From a bacterium (lineage in GTDB: Bacteria > Fidelibacterota > Marinisomatia > Marinisomatales > JAHJCW01): a stretch of DNA of 64,000 nucleotides. The notes below the pieces were generated by a model, which did no database searches, was not told the origin of the DNA, and was given only the letters and a program-made list of their open reading frames with translations. The stretch covers positions 1-64,000 of the forward strand of contig JANQGY010000017.1 of NCBI GenBank assembly GCA_028282845.1. The letters are read 5' to 3'. Below, in pieces: positions 26,206 to 34,631 of this stretch (within the stretch, counting starts at the first letter, position 1; the number at the start of each line of letters is the position of its first letter). The translations under genes and the position numbers were made by a program.

Positions 26206-27310
26206 TAAACCAATTTATGTAACATCTCCTACACTTCCTCCACTTGAGGATTTTATAAAATATCTCGAAGAAATTTGGGAAAGCAAATGGCTTACCAATG
26301 ATGGTTCATTCCATCGAGAATTCGAGAGTAAGTTAGCAAAGTTTTTAGGAGTAAAATATTTATCGCTAATGAACAATGGTACTTTAGCACTCATTATTGC
26401 TTTGCAGGAATTAAAAATAACTGGAGAAGTAATCACAACACCCTATAGTTTTGTAGCTACAACGCATGCATTATGGTGGAATGGAATTAAACCGGTGTTC
26501 GCCGATATTATTCCGGGCCAATGCAATATTGATCCCGAAAAAATCGAAGCTGCAATAACTGCAAAAACCACAGCAATCGTTCCGGTCCATGTGTACGGTC
26601 ACCCGTGCGATGTTGAAAAGATTCAAGAAGTTGCGGATACTTATGGTTTAAAAATTATTTACGATGCAGCACCGGCATTCAGTGTAAAAATTAAGGATAA
26701 TTCAATTTTAGATTATGGTGATCTCTCAATTTTGAGTTTTCATGCCACGAAAGCTTTTAATACAATTGAAGGAGGAGCAATTATATGTCATGATGAAAAA
26801 TCTAAAATGAGAATTGATTACCTTAAAAATTTCGGCTTTGCCGGTGAGACGACTGTTGTTGCACCCGGGATCAATGCTAAAATGAACGAACTACAAGCAG
26901 CTTATGGCCTCTTACAATTAAAAACAATTAACGAAAACATTTTAAAAAGAAAAAAAGTTGATCTGTTATATCGCAAGTTATTGAAAAACGTCCCAGGCAT
27001 TACTCTTTCAGAATTTGGTAAGGATGTCCAATACAACTATGCTTATTTTCCCCTATTTGTAGAAGAAAAGATATATGGAATGAGTCGCGATGATTTGTAT
27101 AATAAATTGAAAGAGAATAATATATTTAGCCGTCGCTATTATTACCCATTAATCAGCAATTTTTCAGCTTATCGTGGTTTGGATTCGGCAAAAATAGAGA
27201 ATCTTCCAATCGCTAATAAAATGTCTGATCAGGTAATTTGTCTGCCCATTTATTCAGATCTAGCTGAAGAGGATATTGAACGCATTATCAATATTCTGAA
27301 AACCTTTTAA
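26192..27310 (+). CDS. DegT/DnrJ/EryC1/StrS aminotransferase, VioA-like
   Basis: A 372-residue PLP-dependent sugar aminotransferase. The Schiff-base lysine lies in SFHATKAFNTIEGG near residue 186, and GEVITTPYSFVATTHALWWNG near residue 82 is typical of the VioA-like branch that aminates dTDP-4-keto-6-deoxy sugars. One odd position: the DAA-His/Gln-A segment that stacks on the cofactor reads DAAPAF near residue 158-163, with proline in place of the usual polar residue. AGGA lies seven bases before the ATG. It shares a TAATG junction with the first WbqC gene. Confidence 0.87.
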   Translation: MSQNNKPIYVTSPTLPPLEDFIKYLEEIWESKWLTNDGSFHREFESKLAKFLGVKYLSLMNNGTLALIIALQELKITGEVITTPYSFVATTHALWWNGIKPVFADIIPGQCNIDPEKIEAAITAKTTAIVPVHVYGHPCDVEKIQEVADTYGLKIIYDAAPAFSVKIKDNSILDYGDLSILSFHATKAFNTIEGGAIICHDEKSKMRIDYLKNFGFAGETTVVAPGINAKMNELQAAYGLLQLKTINENILKRKKVDLLYRKLLKNVPGITLSEFGKDVQYNYAYFPLFVEEKIYGMSRDDLYNKLKENNIFSRRYYYPLISNFSAYRGLDSAKIENLPIANKMSDQVICLPIYSDLAEEDIERIINILKTF

Positions 27311-28017
27311 TGAAATTAGCCATAATGCAACCGTATTTTGTCCCCTACTTAGGATATTTTGCATTGATCAAACATACTGATCAGTGGGTTGTGTTTGACA
27401 CTCCACAATTCATTCGACATGGATGGATCGAACGAAATAGAATTCTAAAACCCGCCGAAGGTTGGCAATATATCAAAATTCCTCTAGTAAAGTTTAAACG
27501 TGAAACACCGATTAATAAAGTAAGAATAAATCGTAATGAGGATTACAGAAGGAGAATACTAGCTCAAATAAAGCATTACAAGAAACGTGCACCTTACTAT
27601 AATGAAACAATAGATCTTATTAGAAATTTATTATCATTCAATACAGATTCCTTGGTTGAATTGAATATAAAAGCTCTTGAACATATTTGTGAGTATCTTG
27701 ATATACCCTTATACTATACAAAATTTTCCGATTTCCATGAAGAAATTCCTCCAATTAACAACCCTGACTAATGGGCTTTAGAAATTTCTAAATTTTTAAA
27801 TGCGAAGGAATATTATAACTTACCGGGCGGTGAAGACTTTTTTGATAAATCAAAATTTGTTAAAGCAGGTATAAAATTGAAATTCATTGCTATTTCGGAA
27901 TTATTATATGATCAAAAACGAAATCATTTCGAACCTAATCTTTCCATAATAGATGTTATTATGTTCAATTCAGTAAATGATATTCAATTTATGCTTAATA
28001 ATATTATGATTAATTGA
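27310..28017 (+). pseudogene. WbqC family protein interrupted by an in-frame TAA
   Basis: The reading frame begins with the WbqC-type KLAIMQPYFVPYLGYF and runs 153 codons to TAA at 27769-27771. Reading on in the same frame gives 81 further codons that match the C-terminal part of the family (WALEISKFL, YNLPGGEDFFD, GIKLKFI, HFEPNLSIIDVIMFN) up to TGA at 28015. The full frame of 235 residues equals the intact paralogue next door (237 residues). A single base change, for example GAA to TAA, explains it. Either the gene is inactive or the base is a sequencing error. The family's role in polysaccharide synthesis is not established. Confidence 0.85.
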
Positions 28018-28043
28018 TTTGAGAGTAATTACTCAATAACGAT

Positions 28044-28757
28044 ATGACAACAAAAATTAAAATTGCCATAATGCAGCCATACTTTGTGCCCTATATCGGG
28101 TATTTTCAATTAATCAACTCTGCTGATCACTTCATAGTAGCCGATAATATGCAGTACACAAAGCGTGGTTGGTTTAACCGAAATAGAATTCTAGAAAACG
28201 GAGAATCAAAACCCTTCACTATTCCTTTGAAAAAATGTAATCATAGGGTAAATGTCAATCAGAGATTTTTAGCTAATAATTCAATAAAGGAACGAAATAG
28301 AATATTAAAACAAATCCAATGTAATTATGCTAAAGCACCATATTTCACTGATAATTATCCTATTGTGCGCCAACCATTCCTTGTCACGGAAAACAATTTA
28401 TTTGAATTTATTTATAAATCAATTATAGAATTGTGTTCAGCATTAGATTTAAGCACTAAAATATATATTTTATCATCTATAAATGTAAATCATAATTTAC
28501 CGGCTCAAGATCGTATAATTGAAGTTTGCAAACATTTCAAGGCTGATGTTTACATTAATTCTATCGGCGGTAAAGAACTATATGACAAAACCGTTTTTAA
28601 TAATAACGGAATAGATTTGAAGCTCATTAAATCTAAAAACATAGAGTATCAGCAGTTCAATCACAACTTTGTACCTTGGTTGTCAATAATCGATGTTTTG
28701 ATGTTCAATGATATCGAAAAGGTTAAAGGCTATTTAAATGAATACGAATTGAAATAA
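28044..28757 (+). CDS. WbqC family protein, intact paralogue
   Basis: A 237-residue protein of the WbqC family. The N-terminal IAIMQPYFVPYIGYFQLIN is followed by RNRILENGESKPFTIPLKK, and the C-terminal part has INSIGGKELYD and NFVPWLSIIDVLMFND. The family is found in O-antigen and capsule clusters, but the reaction is not established; an acyl or amino-acyl modification of an amino sugar has been considered. It directly follows the broken paralogue, with which it shares the same layout at roughly one third identity by eye. Confidence 0.85.
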   Translation: MTTKIKIAIMQPYFVPYIGYFQLINSADHFIVADNMQYTKRGWFNRNRILENGESKPFTIPLKKCNHRVNVNQRFLANNSIKERNRILKQIQCNYAKAPYFTDNYPIVRQPFLVTENNLFEFIYKSIIELCSALDLSTKIYILSSINVNHNLPAQDRIIEVCKHFKADVYINSIGGKELYDKTVFNNNGIDLKLIKSKNIEYQQFNHNFVPWLSIIDVLMFNDIEKVKGYLNEYELK

Positions 28758-28772
28758 TCGATCAGAAATCTT

Positions 28773-30152
28773 ATGAAATCAGAAAATATATTTTATTCAA
28801 CTTTTATTGTAATCGCTCTACTATTTTGGAATCCTGTTAGCTTTTATTTTATTTACTCAAACACACCATTCTACTCAGAAACAATAATACGAATTTTTTA
28901 TTGGCTTATCTTTATTTGTGGAATCTTATCAATTATCTTAATTATAAATAATATCGTGAGTCATAGGATTAAGAATATCATATTTTCATTATCATTATTG
29001 TGTATAACGTTTCCGATTTTTATTTTTTTTGATTGGGCTGTTGGAGCAGTTTCAAAAACTGATAAACCAATAGTCTATAAACAAAAATGGCAAATTTACG
29101 ACCCAAATAGTCAAGCCAGATATCAAACTGTTGAATTTGACTACTATGCAAATTTGAACAGTTTTGGCTTTAGAGATAGAGAAATCTCAGTAAAAAATAT
29201 AGAAACTTATAGAATTTTGTGTTTCGGGGATTCATGGACATTTGGTTGGGGAGTAAATGTTGAAGATAGTTGGCCAAAAATACTTGAACAATACTTAATA
29301 GATAATGGATTTGGTAACATAGAAGTAATAAACTGTGGTTATCCCGGCCAGTATACTAGAAAATATTATGAATACATAAAAAAAGTTGTTCCAGTGTTAA
29401 AACCTGATCTTGTTCTAGTTGGTGTACTACAATTAGATGATTTAGCTCAACTTTATCAAAACAAATTTATTCAAGAGAAACCCATAAAAAAATGGGCTAG
29501 AGATGCTAGGTCGATTGCTCTCAGATACTTGAAATATTCTTTTAAAAATATTTTTGAACCAAAAAAATCAATTGAGATTAAATCGAACTGGATAAAAACG
29601 TCAAAATCTATGTTGGAAGGATTTAGTCACTTACAAAAAATTCGTTTTGAAGCCCTTGATGATTCCGTTAAAACTTTATTTAAGAACGGCGATTTGAATC
29701 CGGGATTAATAAATTATTACATCAATTTCCCTGATAGAACAATAATTTTCAACAATCCAAATCATCCTGCAACAATATACGCCACCCAAGAAATGAATAA
29801 GGATTTCCACAATATGAAAGATATTTGCAACAAATATAATTCGAAACTTATTTTCATAAATTTAGCAAATAACAACTTTACAGGTCACAAAGTAATTCGT
29901 AATCCAAGTGATATATTAAATGATTATTTCAGAGATAATAACAATATAGATATTATTTATCGTTCAATAGCAAATGCTAATAACTTGCCATACATTGAAT
30001 TAACTAACCATTTTATTGGATTAACAGATAAATCCGGTAATTTTTTTAAATACGATGGACATCCCAATGAAAATGGGTACAAAGAAATTGCCCGATATAT
30101 TGGAGACCAATTAATCGAAATGGACCTCTTAAGTAATTATGGACAACAATAA
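28773..30152 (+). CDS. Membrane-anchored SGNH/GDSL hydrolase-like protein
   Basis: A 459-residue protein. Three hydrophobic segments lie in the first 95 residues and a soluble domain follows. That domain has the SGNH block I GDSWTFGWG near residue 152 (nucleophile Ser) and block V DGHPNENG near residue 428 (Asp-His). Block II glycine is in NCGYPGQYT near residue 188. Members in polysaccharide clusters add or remove acetyl groups on the glycan in the periplasm; the direction cannot be told here. Its end overlaps the next gene by 14 bases. Confidence 0.82.
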   Translation: MKSENIFYSTFIVIALLFWNPVSFYFIYSNTPFYSETIIRIFYWLIFICGILSIILIINNIVSHRIKNIIFSLSLLCITFPIFIFFDWAVGAVSKTDKPIVYKQKWQIYDPNSQARYQTVEFDYYANLNSFGFRDREISVKNIETYRILCFGDSWTFGWGVNVEDSWPKILEQYLIDNGFGNIEVINCGYPGQYTRKYYEYIKKVVPVLKPDLVLVGVLQLDDLAQLYQNKFIQEKPIKKWARDARSIALRYLKYSFKNIFEPKKSIEIKSNWIKTSKSMLEGFSHLQKIRFEALDDSVKTLFKNGDLNPGLINYYINFPDRTIIFNNPNHPATIYATQEMNKDFHNMKDICNKYNSKLIFINLANNNFTGHKVIRNPSDILNDYFRDNNNIDIIYRSIANANNLPYIELTNHFIGLTDKSGNFFKYDGHPNENGYKEIARYIGDQLIEMDLLSNYGQQ

Positions 30153-31161
30153 ACTGTTAGTAAGTATAAACTGCATCACCTTCAATCACGAGAAATACAT
30201 CAAGGAGGCTTTAGAAAGTTTCCTGATGCAAAAGACAAATTTTGAATATGAAATTTTAATCCATGATGATGCCTCTACGGACAACACAGCGGATATTATA
30301 CGAAAATATGAAAAAAAATATCCGGATATTATTAAACCAATATATCAGGAAGAAAATCAATATTCAAAAAAAGTTAATATTTCAAAAAACTTCCAATATC
30401 CTCGAGCTAAAGGTAAGTATATAGCAATTTGTGAGGGTGATGATTATTGGACTGATCCAAACAAACTTCAAAAACAAGTTGATTTTTTAGAATCGAATCC
30501 CGAGTTTGGCTTTGTACACTGCAATTTTGATAAATTGTACAATAAAACTGGAAGAATCAGGAAAAGTGCTAATTATATAAATGCTAAGAGATTCTCTTCT
30601 CAAGATCAAATATTCATTGGAATGTTACTTAATACTTATAGTATTGGAACCCTCACTGTCATGGCTCGAAAAGACCTTCTAATCGAGTCATACGGTAGTA
30701 TTGATCTCTCAACTCATCTCATGGGAGATTTACCTACATGGTTAGAAATATCACAAAAAACAAAGTTTCACTTCATTCAAGATTCTGTAGGTGCATATCG
30801 AAAAGTTAGCGGTTCTGCTTCTAACACTGAGAGTACATATCACCAATTTATTGATTCAGGACTAAGAATTAGATTAGAATTTGCTAAAAGAAATTCAGTA
30901 TCAAATAGAATAGTTGAAATCCTAGAAAAATCATATTACAAAAATTTATTTGTTTTGGCATTTAGATCCAAAGACAAGTCATTATCTGAAAAATGTATCA
31001 ATGGAATGAGAGAAAAAAAATATAGTATAAATATTTTTTTCAAGCTTATTCACTGCTCTATTGACAAAAGACCTATTTATTGGATGCTTCAAATATTAGA
31101 TTCCTCTCAAAGGTATTTAGTTAATTTTTTAAAATATATCCTTAGAATTAATGTGAATTAG
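30139..31161 (+). CDS. Family 2 glycosyltransferase
   Basis: A 340-residue GT-A type transferase. VSINCITFNHEKYIKEALES opens the fold, ILIHDDASTDNT supplies the first nucleotide-binding aspartates near residue 43, and GDDYWTDPNKL near residue 99 holds the DxD-like metal site. The C-terminal quarter is basic and probably membrane-associated. It adds one sugar to the lipid-linked unit; donor and acceptor cannot be read. Confidence 0.9.
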   Translation: MDNNKLLVSINCITFNHEKYIKEALESFLMQKTNFEYEILIHDDASTDNTADIIRKYEKKYPDIIKPIYQEENQYSKKVNISKNFQYPRAKGKYIAICEGDDYWTDPNKLQKQVDFLESNPEFGFVHCNFDKLYNKTGRIRKSANYINAKRFSSQDQIFIGMLLNTYSIGTLTVMARKDLLIESYGSIDLSTHLMGDLPTWLEISQKTKFHFIQDSVGAYRKVSGSASNTESTYHQFIDSGLRIRLEFAKRNSVSNRIVEILEKSYYKNLFVLAFRSKDKSLSEKCINGMREKKYSINIFFKLIHCSIDKRPIYWMLQILDSSQRYLVNFLKYILRINVN

Positions 31162-31170
31162 CAAATAAAC

Positions 31171-32352
31171 ATGTTAAAATTTATTTTAAAATACTACTTA
31201 CCTATAAATTTACTTTTTGATGTATTTACTTCAACGCTCTGGCAAAGTGGATCGAATGCAGCAACAATAAGGGGAGGGTTCCTTATATTAATTCTATTTA
31301 GCGCTTGGATGAAGAATCGACATCATGATGTATACAGGCCATTCATCTTTTACACACTTTATATTACTCTTTTACTATTCTATGCAACTGATTTTATAGA
31401 ATCTTTAAGGTTGTCTACAAAAGTATTAACAACAATCTGGGCTTTTCCTATATTTTTTGTCTACGGTTACCTTTATAGCGATAAAGTTATTAAAAGAAAT
31501 ATTTTTTGGATGTCCATCATTTTAATTGGTAATTATGCAATATCCACGATTTATGGAATTGGCCATGCAGAATACTCGGATAGTAATGAGTTTCTTGTTG
31601 GTAGTTTATCAGATTCGTGGCTTATATTTACATATACACTATTTTTGTACATAATAATTCTAAAAACTAAAAACCTTCGATTATCAACAAAAACTATATA
31701 TTTAATTATGTTTGCTATGTTAGTGGTTCTAATCTTATTGGGTATGAAACGGACCGCAATAATAGTGTTTTTTGTGGGGATTATAATTTTTTTATTCTTA
31801 GAAAAATTAAATTTTAAATCAATTTTAACTTTTGCAATGGGCTTTATATTTATTCTGATAATATTAAATCAATACTCTGATGTATTAGAGAACCAATTTT
31901 ATGCGAGGGGTGATCGCGTTCAAGGTAAAGCCAGAGATATAATAGAAAGTGAATATAGATATTTTGAATCAATTTATGTTTGGGAAAAAGTATTTTCATT
32001 TAAAAATGCATGGGAATCTATTTTTGGATTGGAAGCCTATAATTCACGTAATAATTATGGTCCCTATAGTGTTTTCGGTGATAGATATCTTCATATAGAC
32101 TATAATATTATTGTTAATACTACCGGATTATTTGGTTTATTTTTTTATTTCTACTTGTTTTATTATATTTACAAACGATTTAAAGAAAGGAAATATTTCC
32201 TAGATTATAAATATCATGAATTGTTTCTTGTAATTTTTCTAACTCAATTTCTCGCATCTATTGGAGGACAAATGTTATCAGTTACATATGGCAGCATAAA
32301 ATTTGCATTTATGGCTGTAGCGCTAAATAAGTTCACCAATCAGAGTAAATAA
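31171..32352 (+). CDS. Wzy/O-antigen ligase-like membrane protein, first copy
   Basis: A 393-residue protein with about 11-12 hydrophobic segments and a larger hydrophilic loop between about 235 and 310 (YARGDRVQGKARDIIESEYRY), the layout of Wzy polymerases and WaaL-type ligases. Sequence motifs in this group are weak, so the call rests on topology and position beside Wzx and glycosyltransferases. It would polymerise the repeat unit in the periplasm. Confidence 0.72.
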   Translation: MLKFILKYYLPINLLFDVFTSTLWQSGSNAATIRGGFLILILFSAWMKNRHHDVYRPFIFYTLYITLLLFYATDFIESLRLSTKVLTTIWAFPIFFVYGYLYSDKVIKRNIFWMSIILIGNYAISTIYGIGHAEYSDSNEFLVGSLSDSWLIFTYTLFLYIIILKTKNLRLSTKTIYLIMFAMLVVLILLGMKRTAIIVFFVGIIIFLFLEKLNFKSILTFAMGFIFILIILNQYSDVLENQFYARGDRVQGKARDIIESEYRYFESIYVWEKVFSFKNAWESIFGLEAYNSRNNYGPYSVFGDRYLHIDYNIIVNTTGLFGLFFYFYLFYYIYKRFKERKYFLDYKYHELFLVIFLTQFLASIGGQMLSVTYGSIKFAFMAVALNKFTNQSK

Positions 32353-33528
32353 TTGTTAAAAATCCTAATTATTGCACCACTCTCAACTAAACTCGGACAT
32401 GGTAAAGGAGGGGTTGAAAATTCAGTAGAAAATATTCTAAATGGATTCGCTAATATACCTAATCTAGAGATTTTACTCCTTTCATTTACATTTGAAAAGT
32501 GTCTAAATACAAAAACTAAATATTTCAATAATAGTACAATAATTCAAAAAGGATCGAGTAGCAATAATACACTATTTAATATTCTAAAATTCCAAAAGAA
32601 AACAATTAGACAGATTATTAATGAATATGAGCCTAATCTGATACATTTTCACGGTACAGGGCCAAATTTAATGAGTATTATTGGTATTCCGAAGAAATCG
32701 ATAATTATTACTCAGCATGGTATTAACAGAATTGAACTAAAATACCAATCAACTTTAAAAAACATAATTAAATTTCTATTTAAAAGTCTTATAGAATATT
32801 ACTACTTCCCAAGATTTCAAAATTATATATTTATATCGAAAAATAATCTAGAATTAACCGAGAAATATTTTCCAATTAAAAATATAAATTATAAAATTAT
32901 ACCTAATGCAGTAAATGAAAAATTTTTTAAGATTGCGCCTAAACAACATACTGATAACAATATATTGTATGTTGGATCTATTAGTAGGTTAAAAAATATA
33001 TTCTTATTACTTAAAACATTAAATGACTTAAAAAATAATGGTAAAATTTTCAATTTAACTGTTATAGGTAATGTTAAAGACAAAAAATATTATAAAAAGT
33101 GTCAAAAGTATATTCTTGAAAATCAATTGTCAAAATATATTAGCTTTAAGGGGCCTCTAAGTCAAATTGAATTAATTTCAATATATAGTCAGATTGATAT
33201 TTTTGTTTTACCATCACAACAGGAAAATTATCCTATTAGTGTATTAGAAGCTATGGCTGCGAGCAGAATAACAGTTGCTTCAGATGTCGGCGGTGTATCA
33301 GAAATTATAAATAATCGAAAAACTGGTTTTATTTTTAAAAATAATAATCATAGAGAATTGTATAATATTTTGTTTGAACTATACAATAATGACAGACTAA
33401 TACATTTAATATCAAGTCAGGCTAAAAAATTCATTTCTAAAACACACTCACCTCAACATATTGCTAGAAGTACTAATAAATTCTATAAATCAATTTATCA
33501 GCTTCAATTTAAACAAATACCGGACTAA
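32353..33528 (+). CDS. Family 4 glycosyltransferase (TTG start)
   Basis: A 391-residue GT-B enzyme. An N-terminal KILIIAPLSTKLGHGKGGVE segment is followed by the C-terminal donor-binding region, with VGSISRLKN near residue 203 and the ExxxPISVLEAMAASR motif near residue 293. The first codon is TTG directly after the stop of the polymerase-like gene; no ATG exists until far inside the fold, so TTG is accepted. Very AT-rich coding. Confidence 0.88.
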   Translation: MLKILIIAPLSTKLGHGKGGVENSVENILNGFANIPNLEILLLSFTFEKCLNTKTKYFNNSTIIQKGSSSNNTLFNILKFQKKTIRQIINEYEPNLIHFHGTGPNLMSIIGIPKKSIIITQHGINRIELKYQSTLKNIIKFLFKSLIEYYYFPRFQNYIFISKNNLELTEKYFPIKNINYKIIPNAVNEKFFKIAPKQHTDNNILYVGSISRLKNIFLLLKTLNDLKNNGKIFNLTVIGNVKDKKYYKKCQKYILENQLSKYISFKGPLSQIELISIYSQIDIFVLPSQQENYPISVLEAMAASRITVASDVGGVSEIINNRKTGFIFKNNNHRELYNILFELYNNDRLIHLISSQAKKFISKTHSPQHIARSTNKFYKSIYQLQFKQIPD

Positions 33529-33534
33529 GATATA

Positions 33535-34629
33535 TTGAATAATAAAAAAATAGCTATAATAGGTTTAAAAGGATTGCCTGCATTTGGTGGAGCCGCCGCA
33601 GTTGGAGAAAATCTTATTAACCACCTTAAAGATCGATATGATTTCACAGTTTATTCTGTTAATTCACATACTGACAAAGTTACAAATAATATAAGTGGCT
33701 ATAAGCAAATAGTATTTAACAAAACATTAGGAAATAGTATCAATACGTTCGTCTATTACTTAAAAACTCTTTTTCATGTTATGTTTGTAGCAAAATATGA
33801 CTTAATATTTCTTCATCACTCTGAAAGCGGTTTCATTACACCAATATTAAAAATTAAGTACAAAGTGGTTCTTACGATACATGGAGTCTTTCACAATAAA
33901 ACCGATCCAAAGTTCAACAAAATATCAAATTTTTTATTTAGATGGTTTGAAAAGTTAAATATGAAATATGCGGACTTTATTATATCCGTTTCACAACAAG
34001 ATGCTTCATCTTCCAAAAAAAAATATAAAAGAGACGTTGTATATATTCCAAATGGTGTAAACATTCCAAAATTAGAACCAGTTCCATTAGAAAAATCATA
34101 TTGGCTATTCGCTGCCTCAAGAATTTATGAAATAAAAGGATTGCATTTACTTTTGGAAGCAATGAAAACTAAGAAGTTTACTAATCGTTTAAAAGTTATT
34201 GGTGATTTAGAGCAGAAATTAGATTATAAGAGGAAAATATTAACATTATCACAAGGTTTAGATATAGATTATATAGATAGAATAAAAAACAAAACAGCTT
34301 TATTTCAGATGATTAAAAATTCAAAATTATTTATTTTTCCTTCAATTTATGAAGCAATGTCAATGATGTTATTGGAGGTTGCCTCTTTATCAGTACCAAT
34401 AATAGCAAGTGATATCTCTGCAAACAAATCAATTTTTAGCGATGATGAAATGTTATTTTTTAAATCAAATGATTCTACCTCTCTTGGAAATAAATTAATG
34501 TTTGCCGAAAGGAATAAGAAATTAATGTTACAGAATGCAAATAATGCCTTTACTAAAGTAACTTCAAAATATAATTGGGAAAATATTAGCAAAAACTATG
34601 AAAATATTTTTAATAGTTTTTTAGTATAG
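33535..34629 (+). CDS. Family 4 glycosyltransferase (TTG start)
   Basis: A 364-residue GT-B enzyme. KIAIIGLKGLPAFGGAAAVGE at the N-terminus resembles the DUF1972 type of rhamnosyltransferase-like proteins. The C-terminal domain has IYEIKGLHLLLEAM near residue 198 and the EAMSMMLLEVASLSVP donor motif near residue 274. TTG is the only sensible start and lies six bases after the previous stop. Donor unknown. Confidence 0.87.
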   Translation: MNNKKIAIIGLKGLPAFGGAAAVGENLINHLKDRYDFTVYSVNSHTDKVTNNISGYKQIVFNKTLGNSINTFVYYLKTLFHVMFVAKYDLIFLHHSESGFITPILKIKYKVVLTIHGVFHNKTDPKFNKISNFLFRWFEKLNMKYADFIISVSQQDASSSKKKYKRDVVYIPNGVNIPKLEPVPLEKSYWLFAASRIYEIKGLHLLLEAMKTKKFTNRLKVIGDLEQKLDYKRKILTLSQGLDIDYIDRIKNKTALFQMIKNSKLFIFPSIYEAMSMMLLEVASLSVPIIASDISANKSIFSDDEMLFFKSNDSTSLGNKLMFAERNKKLMLQNANNAFTKVTSKYNWENISKNYENIFNSFLV

Positions 34630-34631
34630 AT

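Noticed and set aside
27772-28017. Separate small gene after the first WbqC frame, or a frameshift
   Set aside because: The downstream sequence is in the same frame and lacks its own start; a single stop codon is the simplest reading.
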